A DNA stretch of 64,000 nt from Cellulomonas chengniuliangii (GCF_024508335.1 NZ_CP101988.1:1550001-1614000); one strand, 5' to 3'; shown: positions 1 through 11,268, counted from the stretch's first letter. Numbers and translations are program-made. The notes: generated by a model from the letters alone, not told the origin.

Positions 1-2
1 TC

Positions 3-1103
<1,101 letters not shown>

Positions 1104-1129
1104 TCGTCGACCTGACGTAGCACGACCAT

Positions 1130-1180
1130 GCGTCCGCGTGCGCGCCGCGGCCTTCGGGTCCGGGGCGCGCACGCGGACGC
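1130..1180 (+). terminator. Strong hairpin between gap and pgk
   Basis: A perfect 17-bp stem (1130-1146 with 1164-1180) closes a 17-base loop that contains a TTCG turn. No T-run follows. It could be a terminator or an mRNA-stabilising or attenuating structure that raises gap message relative to pgk-tpiA. Confidence 0.7.
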
Positions 1181-1231
1181 TGTCATGTGTGGCGGGTCGC
1201 CGCGCGACCCCTGTGAGGAATGAGAAACGCC

Positions 1232-2431
1232 ATGAAGACCATCGAGGACCTCGGGGACCTGCGGGGAAAGACCGTGCTGGTCCGCTCCGACTTCAACGTG
1301 CCGCTCGACGGCACGACCATCACCGACGACGGGCGCATCCGCGCCGCGCTGCCGACGCTGACCACGCTGCTCGACAAGGGCGCCCGCGTCGTCGTCGCCG
1401 CGCACCTGGGCCGCCCCAAGGGCGCCCCCGACGCGAAGTACTCCCTGGCCCCCGTCGCAGCGCGCCTCAGCGAGCTGCTCGGCAAGCCGGTCGCCCTCGC
1501 CGAGGACACCGTCGGCGACTCCGCCAAGGAGACGGTGGCAGCCCTGCAGGACGGCCAGATCGCCCTGCTCGAGAACATCCGGTTCGACGCTCGGGAGACC
1601 TCCAAGGTCGACGCCGAGCGCGAGTCGCTCGCCGAGGACCTCGCTGCCCTGGCCGACGCGTTCGTCTCGGACGGCTTCGGCGTGGTGCACCGCAAGCAGG
1701 CGTCCGTGTACGACGTCGCGAAGAAGCTCCCCAGCGCGGTGGGCCTGCTGGTGCTCAAGGAGGTCGAGTCCCTGAAGAAGGCGACTGAGAACCCCGAGCG
1801 CCCGTACGTCGTGGTGCTCGGCGGCTCGAAGGTCTCCGACAAGCTCGGTGTCATCGACAACCTGATCACCAAGGCCGACCGGATCCTCATCGGCGGCGGC
1901 ATGGTCTTCACGTTCCTCGCCGCCAAGGGCTACTCGGTCGGCGCCTCGCTGCTCGAGGCCGACCAGATCGAGACCGTCAAGGGCTACCTGGCCAAGGCCG
2001 AGGAGCGCGGCGTCGAGATCGTGCTGCCCACCGACATCGTCGTGGCCGACGCGTTCGCGGCGGACTCCCCGCACGAGGACGTCGCCGCCGACGCGATCCC
2101 CGACGGCAAGATCGGCCTGGACATCGGCCCCGACTCCCGCGACCTGTTCCGCGCGAAGATCCTCGACGCGAAGACCGTCGTGTGGAACGGCCCGGCCGGC
2201 GTGTTCGAGTTCGAGGCGTTCTCGCAGGGCACCCGCGCGGTCGCGCAGGCGCTCGTCGACGCCGCCCAGAACGGCGCGTTCACCATCGTCGGCGGCGGCG
2301 ACTCGGCTGCGGCCGTGCGCGTCCTCGGCTTCGACGAGGCCGGTTTCGGCCACATCTCCACGGGCGGCGGCGCCTCCCTGGAGTTCCTCGAGGGCAAGTC
2401 CCTCCCCGGCATCGCAGTTCTGGAGGGCTGA
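1232..2431 (+). CDS. pgk: Phosphoglycerate kinase
   Basis: It transfers the acyl phosphate of 1,3-bisphosphoglycerate to ADP in glycolysis. The 399-aa protein has the N-terminal signature [11 protein letters not shown], the substrate-binding HLGRPKG loop near residue 55, a [12 protein letters not shown] segment, and the C-terminal GGGDSAAAV and [13 protein letters not shown] nucleotide-site motifs. The ATG at 1232 is preferred over the ATG at 1220 because GAGGAA at 1215-1220 is then correctly spaced. The tpiA gene starts 3 bases after the stop, so the two are co-transcribed. Confidence 0.97.
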   Translation: MKTIEDLGDLRGKTVLVRSDFNVPLDGTTITDDGRIRAALPTLTTLLDKGARVVVAAHLGRPKGAPDAKYSLAPVAARLSELLGKPVALAEDTVGDSAKETVAALQDGQIALLENIRFDARETSKVDAERESLAEDLAALADAFVSDGFGVVHRKQASVYDVAKKLPSAVGLLVLKEVESLKKATENPERPYVVVLGGSKVSDKLGVIDNLITKADRILIGGGMVFTFLAAKGYSVGASLLEADQIETVKGYLAKAEERGVEIVLPTDIVVADAFAADSPHEDVAADAIPDGKIGLDIGPDSRDLFRAKILDAKTVVWNGPAGVFEFEAFSQGTRAVAQALVDAAQNGAFTIVGGGDSAAAVRVLGFDEAGFGHISTGGGASLEFLEGKSLPGIAVLEG

Positions 2432-2434
2432 GCC

Positions 2435-3229
2435 ATGACGACCCGTACCCCGCTCATCGCGGGCAACTGGAAGATGAACCTCGACCACAACGAGGCCATC
2501 CACCTGGTGCAGAAGCTGGCCTGGACGCTCAAGGACGGCAAGTTCGACTACGCCACGACCGAGGTCGTCGTGCTGCCGTCGTTCACGTCGATCCGCTCGG
2601 TGCAGACACTGGTGGACGCCGACAAGCTCGAGCTCGGCTACGGCGCCCAGGACATCTCGCAGCACGCCAGCGGCGCGTACACCGGCGAGGTGTCGGCGAC
2701 GCAGCTCGCGAAGCTCGGCGTCACGTACGTGACGGTCGGCCACTCCGAGCGTCGCGAGTACCACCACGAGACGGACGCGATCGTCGCGGCGAAGGCTGTC
2801 GCGGCCTTCGGCGCGGGCATCGTCCCGATCGTCTGCGTCGGCGAGGGCCTCGACGTCCGCAAGGCCGGCGAGCAGGTGCCGTACACGCTGACGCAGCTCG
2901 AGGGCTCGCTGGCGGGCATCACGGCCGAGCAGGCGGCGACGGTCGTCATCGCCTACGAGCCCGTGTGGGCCATCGGCACCGGCGAGGTCGCCACGCCTGA
3001 GGACGCGCAGGAGGTCTGCGGCGCGATCCGCGGCAAGCTCGCCGAGCTCTACGGCCAGCAGGTCGCCGACGCCGTGCGCGTGCTCTACGGCGGCTCGGTG
3101 AAGTCCGGCAACGTCGCCTCGATCATGGCCAAGCCCGACGTCGACGGCGCGCTCGTCGGCGGCGCGAGCCTGGACGCCGAGGAGTTCGCGAAGATCGCGC
3201 GCTTCCAGGCGCACGAGGTCGGTCTCTGA
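2435..3229 (+). CDS. tpiA: Triose-phosphate isomerase
   Basis: It interconverts dihydroxyacetone phosphate and glyceraldehyde 3-phosphate. The 264-aa TIM barrel begins [14 protein letters not shown] (catalytic Lys and Asn), carries the electrophilic His in VGHSERR near residue 103, the catalytic Glu in [11 protein letters not shown] near 174, and a phosphate-binding [10 protein letters not shown] loop. It lies 3 bases behind pgk and is followed by a strong terminator, so it closes the pgk-tpiA unit. Confidence 0.97.
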   Translation: MTTRTPLIAGNWKMNLDHNEAIHLVQKLAWTLKDGKFDYATTEVVVLPSFTSIRSVQTLVDADKLELGYGAQDISQHASGAYTGEVSATQLAKLGVTYVTVGHSERREYHHETDAIVAAKAVAAFGAGIVPIVCVGEGLDVRKAGEQVPYTLTQLEGSLAGITAEQAATVVIAYEPVWAIGTGEVATPEDAQEVCGAIRGKLAELYGQQVADAVRVLYGGSVKSGNVASIMAKPDVDGALVGGASLDAEEFAKIARFQAHEVGL

Positions 3230-3247
3230 CCTCGGAGCACAGCTCGA

Positions 3248-3288
3248 CCGGTGGGCGCGCGGGCCGCAGAGGCCCGCGCGCCCACCGG
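3248..3288 (+). terminator. Terminator after tpiA
   Basis: A perfect 18-bp GC-rich stem (3248-3265 with 3271-3288) with a 5-base loop lies 18 bases after the tpiA stop. There is no T-tract, as is common in actinobacteria. Confidence 0.8.
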
Positions 3289-3336
3289 CGTGTGTGACGG
3301 CGCGCTCACCCGTTCGACCGGACGTCCTCCGGGATG

Positions 3337-3367
3337 TTGGCGGGGAAGGTGTGCCGTCGCCTAGGCT
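3337..3367 (+). promoter_or_regulatory. Possible secG promoter
   Basis: TTGGCG (3337-3342) and TAGGCT (3362-3367) are separated by 19 bases, about 70 bases before secG and after the tpiA terminator. The octamer TCGCCTAG occurs twice here, 12 bases apart. The assignment is weak because the spacing is long. Confidence 0.3.
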
Positions 3368-3434
3368 GGATCGCCTAGTCTTGACCCGATCACCTCTCGG
3401 TGACGGCCCGCACGAGTGAGGACAGACCCCCGAC

Positions 3435-3677
3435 GTGGACGCCCTGCGCATCACCCTCCAGGTCCTGCTGGTGCTCTCCAGCTTCCTGCTGATCCCCCTG
3501 GTCCTGCTCCACAAGGGACGAGGCGGCGGTCTCTCTGACATGTTCGGCGGTGGCATCACCTCGAGCGCGGGCAGCTCCGGCGTGGCCGAGCGCAACTTGA
3601 ACCGCATCACGGTGACTGTCGCGGTCCTGTGGGCGGTCATCATCATCCTGCTGGGCTTGATCCAGCGCGTGGCCTGA
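3435..3677 (+). CDS. secG: Preprotein translocase subunit SecG
   Basis: This small membrane subunit of the SecYEG channel assists protein export. The 80-aa protein has two hydrophobic helices (about residues 3-24 and 55-76) around the family loop KGRGGGLSDMFGGG. The start is the GTG at 3435. The gap-pgk-tpiA-secG order is common in Gram-positive bacteria. The rbpA gene follows after 12 bases, probably in the same transcript. Confidence 0.94.
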   Translation: MDALRITLQVLLVLSSFLLIPLVLLHKGRGGGLSDMFGGGITSSAGSSGVAERNLNRITVTVAVLWAVIIILLGLIQRVA

Positions 3678-3689
3678 GGGGGCGTCACG

Positions 3690-4040
3690 ATGGCGAGTGG
3701 GAGTGCGATCAGGGGATCGCGAGTCGGCGCCGGCCCCATGGGCGAGGCCGAGCGGGGTGACAGCGCCCCGCGCGTGTGGATCTCGTACTGGTGCGCCAAC
3801 GGGCACGAGACGCGCCCCAGCTTCGCCGAGGAGGCCGCCGAGGAGGCGCCCGTCACGTGGGACTGCCCGCGCTGCGGGTTCCCCGCCGGCCAGGACCAGC
3901 AGAACCCTCCGTCGCCGTCCCGCAACGAGCCGTACAAGACGCACCTCGCCTACGTGAAGGAGCGCCGCTCGGACGAGGACGGGGAGGCCATACTCGACGA
4001 GGCGCTGGCCGCCCTGCGGGCCCGTCGGGGTCGCCGCTGA
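3690..4040 (+). CDS. rbpA: RNA polymerase-binding protein RbpA
   Basis: RbpA is an actinobacteria-specific transcription activator that binds the principal sigma factor and stabilises the open promoter complex. The 116-aa protein has the expected parts: a flexible N-terminal tail, a zinc-binding core with WCANGHET and CPRCGFPAG, a basic linker (PYKTHLAYVKERR), and a C-terminal sigma-interaction helix (EAILDEALAALRARRG). The GAGGGG sequence about 9 bases before the ATG supports the start. It is a good phylum marker for this window. Confidence 0.95.
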   Translation: MASGSAIRGSRVGAGPMGEAERGDSAPRVWISYWCANGHETRPSFAEEAAEEAPVTWDCPRCGFPAGQDQQNPPSPSRNEPYKTHLAYVKERRSDEDGEAILDEALAALRARRGRR

Positions 4041-4091
4041 TCGATGCCCGAGGCGCTGCCGCGTCCAGGGCGCCGCATCACCACAGCCTGT

Positions 4092-4141
4092 GAACGCGCG
4101 AAGAGCGCCCACCCGTGAGGGTGGGCGCTCTTCGCGCGTTC
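4092..4141 (+). terminator. Terminator after rbpA
   Basis: A perfect 23-bp stem (4092-4114 with 4119-4141) with the tetraloop GTGA lies 50 bases after rbpA. It ends the secG-rbpA transcript. Confidence 0.85.
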
Positions 4142-4222
4142 CACGGGCGGGGTCGTCCTGAGGCCCGGGTGTCGGTGGTCGGCGCTAGCCTCGGGCCTCC
4201 ATCGACCGGAGGGACACCATCC

Positions 4223-4683
4223 ATGCAGATCAGCGACCTGGAGCAGTTCATCGTGCGCGCCAAGGCCGCGACGTACGCGGGGTCGGGGGCGGCGGAGCCC
4301 GAATCCCGGCCCGGCACCGTGGACCTGGCCTACGCGGAGGGCGACTACGGCTACCTCGACAGCTATGCGGGCGGCAGCGACTTCCTCGGGCGCGAGGTCG
4401 TCGCCTTCGAGGGACAGCCTGTGTGGGCACTGGGGTACTACGGGTACTGGTGCGGCCTGAGGTGATCGACGCAGGCCGGGCGGGACAGGTGATCAAGGCG
4501 TCGCTGGCCGAGATGTACCGGGAGGGCCGATTCCTGGGCGGGTACCGCGCCACGCAGGGGGAGGACGTCTACGTCGACACCAGCGTCGGCGACGTGGCCC
4601 GCTTCGAGGGCAAGGAGTGGATCGAGCGATCAGGCGAGCGCGTGTACGAGCTCGTCTACCACGGTGGGCTGATCCGGCCATGA
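4223..4683 (+). pseudogene. Frameshifted small protein resembling the DUF5680 family
   Basis: Two frames together give one protein of about 153 aa. The first (4223-4465, from MQISDLEQFIVRAKAATYAG) contains YAGGSDFLGREVVAFEGQPVWALGYYGY and stops at 4463. The second, shifted by one base, continues from about 4450 as VRPEVIDAGRAGQVIKASL, then MYREGRFLGGYRATQGED and YELVYHGGLIRP, to 4683. The joined product resembles the stand-alone DUF5680 domain, from memory of that family, and its function is unknown to me. One missing base (or two extra) at 4448-4459 explains the break. A sequencing error cannot be excluded. Confidence 0.65.
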
Positions 4684-4740
4684 CGGAGGGCGGAGGCTGG
4701 CCCGGCCCTCGCGTCGCCGCCGGGGCAGCCGTCGAGGTCG

Positions 4741-5493
4741 TCAGCCGGTGACGTCGGCGGAGGCCGCGTCGAGCAGCCACAGCGTCCGCTCCAGGCCGCA
4801 GACCCCTGAGGCGGGCGTCTGGGTCACCGGGGCGCCGGAGAGCGCTGAGGCGACCGCCTGAGCCTTCTCCGGGCCTGCTGCGACGACCCACACCTCACGG
4901 GCCGCGCGGATGGCCTCGAAGGTCAGCGAGACGCGTTCCGCGGGCGGCTTGGGGGAGCCGTGGACGCCGACCGTCGAGACGCCCTCGGCCGCCAGCGCGT
5001 CATGCCCGGGGAACAGCGACGCGACATGGCCGTCGGGGCCCATGCCGAGCATCAGCACGTCGAAAGCGGGCGTCGCGGCCCCGCCCGGCGCGAAGGCCGC
5101 CAGCTCGCCGGCGTAGAGGGCGGCCGCCTGCTCCGGCGTGCCGACCCCGTTGCCCGGCGCGGGCACGGCGTGCACGTTGCCCGCGGGGAGGGCGTCCCCC
5201 AGCGACCGCAGCAGCGCGTCGCGGGCCTGCGTCTCGTTGCGCTCCGGGTCCCCGTCGGGCAGGAAGCGCTCGTCGCCCCACCACACGTGCACCGCCGACC
5301 AGTCGACGGCCGCGCGCACCGGGTTGCGCGCGACGGCCGCGAGCGTGGCGATGCCCACCGAGCCACCGGTGAGCACCACGTGCACCGGGCTGCGCTGGGA
5401 CTGCGCGTCCAGGACCCGGGTGAGGAGCCTCGCTGCCGCCGCCTCGGCGACGACGGCCGCGTCGGGGTGCACCACGACCAGTCGCTCGGTCAT
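4741..5493 (-). CDS. pgl: 6-phosphogluconolactonase
   Basis: It hydrolyses 6-phosphogluconolactone, the second step of the oxidative pentose-phosphate pathway. The 250-aa protein is of the DevB/NagB-fold type, with VVLTGGSVG near residue 40, the WWGDERFLP loop near 70, and the LGMGPDGHVASLFPGH active-site motif near 150. Its ATG overlaps the opcA stop by 4 bases (ATGA), so it is translationally coupled and is the last gene of the pentose-phosphate operon. Confidence 0.95.
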   Translation of the reverse strand: MTERLVVVHPDAAVVAEAAAARLLTRVLDAQSQRSPVHVVLTGGSVGIATLAAVARNPVRAAVDWSAVHVWWGDERFLPDGDPERNETQARDALLRSLGDALPAGNVHAVPAPGNGVGTPEQAAALYAGELAAFAPGGAATPAFDVLMLGMGPDGHVASLFPGHDALAAEGVSTVGVHGSPKPPAERVSLTFEAIRAAREVWVVAAGPEKAQAVASALSGAPVTQTPASGVCGLERTLWLLDAASADVTG

Positions 5494-6407
5494 GACGCGA
5501 TCCTCGTGAGCCCCTCGCGGAGCACCTCGCCGTAGACCTCGTCAGGGTCCAGCCGGCGCAGCTCCTCCGAGAGGCACTCCTGGAGCTGGCGGATGGGCAG
5601 CGCGATGCGGTGCTCGGGCTGGCCCGGCTGCAGCAGGGCCGCCGTCTTGCCGTCCGGGCGGTCGAGGATGATCGGCCCCGCGTCGCGCTCGAGGCGCACC
5701 TGCGTGATCGCCGGCGCGCCCGCGACGCGCTCGACGTCCACGGGGCACCGCAGCGCCTCGGCGAGCCAGGCGGCCATCAGGTCGACCGAGGGGTGCGTGC
5801 TCTCACCGACGACGACGGCCCGCTTGACCTGCTCGAACGGCGGCTGGTCGAGTGTCGCCGCGATGAGCCCGCGCCACAGGGTGGTGCGCGTCCAGGCCAG
5901 GTCCGAGTCCCCGTCCGTGTACACGGTCGCGAGGTGCCGGAGGGCGGCGGACGGGGAGCCCGCGTTGACGGTGTCGGTGATGCGACGCTGGGCCATCTTG
6001 CCGACGGGGTGCTCGGCGGGGTTCTCCGGGACGTCGTAGGGCCACCAGACGACGATCGGGGCGTCCGGCAGCAGCAGCGGGATCACGAGGGTGTCGGCGT
6101 GGCTGCGCAGGGCGCCGGCAGCGCGCAGCAGGATCACCTCGCTGGCGCCAGCGTCGCCGCCGAGCCGGATCTGCGCGTCGAGCGACGCCGGAGCCTCGCC
6201 CGGCTGGTCGGCGAGCACGATGACCCGGCACGGGTGCTCGCGGCTGGCCTGGTTCGCGGCCGCGATCGCCTCCTCCGGGTCGTGGCCCGCGAGGTCGATG
6301 ATGAGGGTCAGCACACGCCCGAGGGCCACCGCGCCGCCCTCGTCGCGCGCCTTCACGAGACGCTTGTTGATCGCCCGGGTGCTGGTGCCCGGAAGGTCGA
6401 TGATCAC
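5490..6407 (-). CDS. opcA: Glucose-6-phosphate dehydrogenase assembly protein OpcA
   Basis: OpcA is required for assembly or activation of Zwf in cyanobacteria and actinobacteria. The protein is 305 aa from the GTG at 6407, which shares GTGA with the zwf stop. It begins [17 protein letters not shown] and has the typical VARVLTLII-like core and a VVWWPYDVPENPAEHPVG segment near residue 125. The frame is open 20 codons further upstream inside zwf, but the overlapping GTG is the natural coupled start. It lies between zwf and pgl, as usual in actinobacteria. Confidence 0.93.
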   Translation of the reverse strand: MIIDLPGTSTRAINKRLVKARDEGGAVALGRVLTLIIDLAGHDPEEAIAAANQASREHPCRVIVLADQPGEAPASLDAQIRLGGDAGASEVILLRAAGALRSHADTLVIPLLLPDAPIVVWWPYDVPENPAEHPVGKMAQRRITDTVNAGSPSAALRHLATVYTDGDSDLAWTRTTLWRGLIAATLDQPPFEQVKRAVVVGESTHPSVDLMAAWLAEALRCPVDVERVAGAPAITQVRLERDAGPIILDRPDGKTAALLQPGQPEHRIALPIRQLQECLSEELRRLDPDEVYGEVLREGLTRIAS

Positions 6408-7945
6408 GGGAGCCTCCAGGCACGGCCGTCGCGGGCCATCATCTCGTCGGCAGAGGCCGGGCCCCATGTCCCGGAGCGGTACGGGTCGGGCTTGCCGTGC
6501 TTGGCCCAGTACTCGGTGATCGGGTCCAGGATCTTCCAGGACAGCTCGACCTCCTCGTGCCGGGGGAAGAGCGGCGGGTCGCCGAGCAGCACGTCGAGGA
6601 TGAGCCGCTCGTAGGCCTCGGGGGAGGACTCGGTGAACGCGTGGCCGTAGCCGAAGTCCATCGTGACGTCACGGACCTCCATGGCGGTGCCGGGCACCTT
6701 GGCGCCGAAGCGCAGCGTGACGCCCTCATCGGGCTGCACCCGGATGACCAGCGCGTTCTTGCCCAGCTCCTCGGTGGCGGTCGACTCGAAGGGCAGGTGC
6801 GGGGCGCGCTTGAAGACCACGGCGATCTCCGTGACGCGACGCCCGAGGCGCTTGCCGGTCCGCAGGTAGAACGGCACCCCCGCCCAGCGGCGCGTGTCGA
6901 TGTCGACGCGGATCGCGGCGAAGGTCTCGGTGGTGGAGCCCGGGTTGAAGCCCTCCTCCTCGGTGTACCCCGCGACCTTCTCCCCGCCCTGCCAGCCGGC
7001 GGTGTACTGCCCGCGGGAGGTGTGCTTGCCCAGGTCCTTCGGCAGCCGCACCGCGGAGAGCACCTTGGTCTTCTCCGCGCGGAGGCCCTCCGCGTCGAAT
7101 GAGACCGGCTCCTCCATCGCGGTCAGGGCGAGCAGCTGGAGCAGGTGGTTCTGGATGACGTCCCGGGCCGCGCCGATGCCGTCGTAGTAGCCGGCGCGCC
7201 CGCCGATGCCGATGTCCTCGGCCATCGTGATCTGCACGTGGTCCACGTAGTGGGCGTTCCAGATGGGCTCGAAGAGCTGGTTGGCGAACCTCAGCGCGAG
7301 CAGGTTCTGCACCGTCTCCTTGCCGAGGTAGTGGTCGATCCGGAAGACGTCGTCCGGCCGGAACACCTCGGAGACCACCGCGTTGAGCTCGCGGGCGCTC
7401 TCGAGGTCGTGGCCGAACGGCTTCTCGATGACCACCCGGCGCCAGGTGCCATCGCTCGGCTGGGACAGCCCTGAGCGGGCGAGCTGGCGGCAGACCACGG
7501 GGAACGAGCTCGGCGGCACCGACAGGTAGAAGGCGTGGTTGCCCTCGGTGCCGCGCACCTTGTCGAGCTCGTGCACGGTGTCGCTGAGACGGTCGAAAGC
7601 GGAGTCGTCGTCGAATGTGCCCTCGACGAAGCGGATGCCCTCGGCGAGCTGGCGCCAGGTGGCCTCGCGGAACGGGGTGCGCGCGTTCTCCTTGACCGCG
7701 TCGTGCACGATCTCGGCGAACTGCTGGGTGTCCCAGTCGCGACGGGCGAAGCCGGTGAGGGCGAACCCGGGCGGCAGCAGGCCGCGGTTGGTCAGGTCGT
7801 ACACCGCCGGCATCAGCTTCTTGCGCGCGAGGTCGCCCGTGACGCCGAAGATGACCAGGCCGCACGGACCGGCGATGCGCGGCAACCGCCGGTCCCGCGC
7901 GTCCCGCAGGGGGTTGTGGTCGGCGGAGACCTTCGCAGGGCTCAT
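6404..7945 (-). CDS. zwf: Glucose-6-phosphate 1-dehydrogenase
   Basis: It commits glucose 6-phosphate to the pentose-phosphate pathway with reduction of NADP. The 513-aa length is normal. The nucleotide-binding motif is [18 protein letters not shown] near residue 34, and the catalytic signature [19 protein letters not shown] is near 203. The ATG at 7945 overlaps the tal stop in ATGA, and its own stop overlaps opcA, so tal, zwf, opcA and pgl form an uninterrupted coupled chain. Confidence 0.97.
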   Translation of the reverse strand: MSPAKVSADHNPLRDARDRRLPRIAGPCGLVIFGVTGDLARKKLMPAVYDLTNRGLLPPGFALTGFARRDWDTQQFAEIVHDAVKENARTPFREATWRQLAEGIRFVEGTFDDDSAFDRLSDTVHELDKVRGTEGNHAFYLSVPPSSFPVVCRQLARSGLSQPSDGTWRRVVIEKPFGHDLESARELNAVVSEVFRPDDVFRIDHYLGKETVQNLLALRFANQLFEPIWNAHYVDHVQITMAEDIGIGGRAGYYDGIGAARDVIQNHLLQLLALTAMEEPVSFDAEGLRAEKTKVLSAVRLPKDLGKHTSRGQYTAGWQGGEKVAGYTEEEGFNPGSTTETFAAIRVDIDTRRWAGVPFYLRTGKRLGRRVTEIAVVFKRAPHLPFESTATEELGKNALVIRVQPDEGVTLRFGAKVPGTAMEVRDVTMDFGYGHAFTESSPEAYERLILDVLLGDPPLFPRHEEVELSWKILDPITEYWAKHGKPDPYRSGTWGPASADEMMARDGRAWRLP

Positions 7946-9063
7946 CGAGCGACCTGCGCGAGCCCGGCCGACACGGTCGACAGCAGGTCGTCCCAGCTCT
8001 TCTCGAACTTCTGGAGGCCCTCGACCTCGAGGTCGCGGGTGACCTCGTCGAGGTCGATGCCGAGCGCCGCGAGGTCCGCCACCACCCGGGCGGACTCCTG
8101 CTGGGTCCCCGCGACGGTGTCACCGCGGACCACGCCGTGGTCGGCGAAGGCATGCAGCGTGGACGAGGGCATCGTGTTGACGGTGCCCTCGGCGACCAGC
8201 TCCTCGACGTACACCGTGTCGCGGTAGGCCGGGTCCTTCACGCCAGTGGACGCCCACAGCGGACGCTGCGGGTGCGCGCCGTGCTCGGCGACACCCTGCC
8301 ACCGGTCGCCGGCGACGACCTCCTCGTAGAGCCCGAAGGCCAGGCGCGCGTTCGCGATCGCGGCCTTGCCGCGCAGGGCGGCCGCCTCGGGGGTGCCAAG
8401 CGCGTCGAGGCGCGGGTCGATCGCGGCGTCCACGCGCGAGACGAAGAACGACGCGACCGACCCGATCGTGCGCAGGTCGTAGCCGTTGTCACGGGCCTTC
8501 TCGAGGCCCTCGAGGAACGCGTCCATGACAGCCGCGTACCGCTCGAGGGAGAAGATCAGCGTCACGTTGACGCTGATGCCCTCCCCGAGCACCGCGGTGA
8601 TCGCCGGCAGCCCCTCGAGGGTCGCGGGGATCTTGATGAACACGTTCGGCCGGTCCACGGCAGCCCATAGGGCCTTCGCGGAGTCGATCGTCCCCCGGGT
8701 GTCGTGCGCGAGGCGGGGATCCACCTCGATCGAGACTCGACCATCGACCGTGTCCGTCGCGTCGTAGACCGGACGCAGCACGTCGGCCGCCTCCCGGACG
8801 TCGTCGGTCGTGATCGCGAACACCGCCGCGTCGACGTCGGCGCCGGCGGACGCGAGCTCGCTGAGCTGCGCGTCATAGGCGTCGCCCTTCGCGAGCGCGC
8901 TCGCGAAGATCGTCGGGTTGGTCGTGACCCCGACGACGTCGAGGTCCGCGACGAGCTGGGCCAGGTCGCCCCTGCGCAGCAGCTCTCGGGACAGGTCGTC
9001 GAGCCACACCGCCACACCGGCTCCGGTGAGCCGGTCAAGCGGGTTGCCAGTGGTCTCGGTCAT
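7942..9063 (-). CDS. tal: Transaldolase
   Basis: It moves a dihydroxyacetone unit between sugar phosphates in the non-oxidative pentose-phosphate branch. The 373-aa protein is the actinobacterial and cyanobacterial long type. The Schiff-base Lys is in [16 protein letters not shown] near residue 135, followed by [13 protein letters not shown]. The start at 9063 ([12 protein letters not shown]) has GGAAGGGG 8 bases upstream; an in-frame ATG at 9084 would place that sequence inside the gene. It is 30 bases downstream of tkt. Confidence 0.95.
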   Translation of the reverse strand: MTETTGNPLDRLTGAGVAVWLDDLSRELLRRGDLAQLVADLDVVGVTTNPTIFASALAKGDAYDAQLSELASAGADVDAAVFAITTDDVREAADVLRPVYDATDTVDGRVSIEVDPRLAHDTRGTIDSAKALWAAVDRPNVFIKIPATLEGLPAITAVLGEGISVNVTLIFSLERYAAVMDAFLEGLEKARDNGYDLRTIGSVASFFVSRVDAAIDPRLDALGTPEAAALRGKAAIANARLAFGLYEEVVAGDRWQGVAEHGAHPQRPLWASTGVKDPAYRDTVYVEELVAEGTVNTMPSSTLHAFADHGVVRGDTVAGTQQESARVVADLAALGIDLDEVTRDLEVEGLQKFEKSWDDLLSTVSAGLAQVAR

Positions 9064-9093
9064 GGTGGATCCCCTTCCTCGCATGGCGGGCTG

Positions 9094-11268
9094 TCAGACG
9101 ATCTGGTCGCCGGTCCCGCTCTGCGTCGGCGTTCCCGCCTCGGAGGCCGGGGTGTGCTGGCCACGGGCGTCGGCGATCGACGCCAGAGCGGCCTCGGCGA
9201 CGGCCTCGGCCGTGATGCCGAACTCCTGGTACAGGCGCTCGTAGTCGGCCGACGCCCCGTAGTGCTCGAGCGAGATGATCCGTCCAGCGTCGCCGACGAG
9301 GCGGTGCCAGGACAGGGCGATCCCGGCCTCGACGGCCACGCGTGCGCGGATCGACGACGGCAGGACCTGCTCGCGGTACGCCTCGTCCTGCTCGGCGAAC
9401 CACTCCAGGCACGGCGCGGAGACGACGCGCGTCGCGACGCCCTGCGCCTCGAGGGCCTCGCGCGCGGCGACCGCGAGCTGGACCTCGGAGCCGGTGCCGA
9501 TGAGGATGACGTCCGGCGTGCCGGTCGACGCCTCGAGCAGCACGTACGCGCCGCGCTCGACGCCGTCGGCTGTGGCGTAGCCGTCCTCGCCCCGCGGGAA
9601 CGTGGGCACGTTCTGGCGGGTCAGGATGAGGCCGACGGGGCCGTGGGGGCGCTCGATGATCGTCTTCCAGGCCGCTGCCGTCTCGTTGGCGTCGGCCGGG
9701 CGGACGACGTCCAGGCCCGGGATGGCCCGCAGCGCCGCGAGGTGCTCCACCGGCTGGTGAGTCGGGCCGTCCTCGCCGAGCCCGATCGAGTCGTGGGTCC
9801 ACACGTAGACCACCGGCACGCCCATGAGCGACGCGAGGCGCACCGAGCCGCGCATGTAGTCGCTGAACGTGAGGAACGTGCCGCCGTAGGGGCGCGTCAG
9901 GCCGTGCAGCGCGATCCCGGAGAGGATCGAGCCCATCGCGTGCTCGCGGATCCCGAAGTGCAGCGTGCGCCCGTAGGGGTTGCCCGCGAACTCCTTGGTG
10001 GAGCGCTCGGTGGGCAGGAAGGACGGCTCGCCCTTCATGGTGGTGTTGTTCGAGCCGGCGAGGTCGGCGGAGCCGCCCCAGAGCTCGGGCAGCGCGTCGG
10101 CCAGCGCGGTGAGCACCTCGCCGGAGGCGGCGCGGGTGGCGACGGCCTTGCCGGCGGGGAACGTCGGCAGCGCCTCGGTCCAGCCCTCGGGCAGCTTGTG
10201 CTCGACCAGCCGGTCGAGCAGCGCGGCGCGCTCCGGGTTCGCGGCACGCCAGGCGTCGTACTTGGGCTGCCACAGCTCCTTGGCGGCCTTCGCGCGGGCC
10301 GCGACCTGGCCGCGGGTGTGCGCGATGACGGCGGGGTCGACGTCGAAGGACTTCTCGGGGTCGAAGCCGACGACCTCCTTGAGCGCGCGGACCTCGTCGC
10401 CGCCGAGCTTGGAGCCGTGCGAGCTGTGGCTGTTCTGCTTGGTGGGGGAGGGCCAGGCGATGATCGTGCGCAGCCCGATGAACGACGGGCGGTCCGTGAC
10501 CTGCTTGGCGGCCTCGATCGCGGCGTTGAGCGCGTCCACGTTCTCGGTGTAGCCGTCGTCGCCGGCGGTCCAGTCGACGAACTGCACATGCCAGCCGTAG
10601 GCCTCGTAGCGCTTGAGGACATCCTCGGTGAAGGCGATGTCGGTGTCGCCCTCGATCGAGATGTGGTTGTCGTCCCACAGCACCACGAGGTTGCCGAGCT
10701 GCTGCGTGCCAGCGATCGAGGAGGCCTCGCTCGTGACGCCCTCCTGCAGGTCGCCGTCGGAGGCGATCACGTACACGAAGTGGTCGAACGGGCTCTCGCC
10801 GGCCGGCGCGTCGGGGTCGAGCAGGCCGCGCTCGCGGCGAGACGCCATCGCGAAGCCGACACCGGACGCGAGGCCCTGGCCGAGCGGTCCGGTGGTGATC
10901 TCCACACCGGTTGTGTGCTTGTACTCGGGGTGGCCGGGGGTCTTGGAGCCCCACGTGCGCAGCGCCTCGATGTCCTCGATCTCCAGGCCGTAGCCGGCGA
11001 GGTACAGCTCGAGGTACTGGGTCAGGCTCGAGTGGCCCGCGGAGAGGATGAAGCGGTCGCGGCCGAGCCAGCTGGGGTCGGCAGGATCGTGCTTCATCAC
11101 GTTCTGATAGAGCAGGTACGCCGCCGGAGCAAGGCTGATCGCGGTGCCGGGATGGCCGTTGCCAACCTTCTCCACGGCGTCAGCGGCTAGGACACGGACC
11201 GTGTCCACTGCCTTCTTGTCGAGCTCGCTCCAGCCAACTGACTGCGCCTCGGGGGCCTTGGCGTTCAC
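9094..11268 (-). CDS. tkt: Transketolase
   Basis: This thiamine-diphosphate enzyme transfers two-carbon units between ketoses and aldoses. The 724-aa protein has an N-terminal GNGHPGTAISLAP motif, the cofactor-binding ASDGDLQEGVTSEA motif near residue 155, the pyrimidine-domain FGIREHAMGSILSG near 430, and a C-terminal transketolase domain. The GTG at 11268 with GAGG upstream is the best start. As the first gene of the minus-strand pentose-phosphate operon, it should be driven from the 323-bp divergent region shared with ctaB. Confidence 0.96.
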   Translation of the reverse strand: MNAKAPEAQSVGWSELDKKAVDTVRVLAADAVEKVGNGHPGTAISLAPAAYLLYQNVMKHDPADPSWLGRDRFILSAGHSSLTQYLELYLAGYGLEIEDIEALRTWGSKTPGHPEYKHTTGVEITTGPLGQGLASGVGFAMASRRERGLLDPDAPAGESPFDHFVYVIASDGDLQEGVTSEASSIAGTQQLGNLVVLWDDNHISIEGDTDIAFTEDVLKRYEAYGWHVQFVDWTAGDDGYTENVDALNAAIEAAKQVTDRPSFIGLRTIIAWPSPTKQNSHSSHGSKLGGDEVRALKEVVGFDPEKSFDVDPAVIAHTRGQVAARAKAAKELWQPKYDAWRAANPERAALLDRLVEHKLPEGWTEALPTFPAGKAVATRAASGEVLTALADALPELWGGSADLAGSNNTTMKGEPSFLPTERSTKEFAGNPYGRTLHFGIREHAMGSILSGIALHGLTRPYGGTFLTFSDYMRGSVRLASLMGVPVVYVWTHDSIGLGEDGPTHQPVEHLAALRAIPGLDVVRPADANETAAAWKTIIERPHGPVGLILTRQNVPTFPRGEDGYATADGVERGAYVLLEASTGTPDVILIGTGSEVQLAVAAREALEAQGVATRVVSAPCLEWFAEQDEAYREQVLPSSIRARVAVEAGIALSWHRLVGDAGRIISLEHYGASADYERLYQEFGITAEAVAEAALASIADARGQHTPASEAGTPTQSGTGDQIV

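Noticed and set aside
8704-11190. Plus-strand open frame of 828 codons opposite tal and tkt
   Set aside because: Antisense shadow of two clear metabolic genes with no start signal and no recognisable motif.
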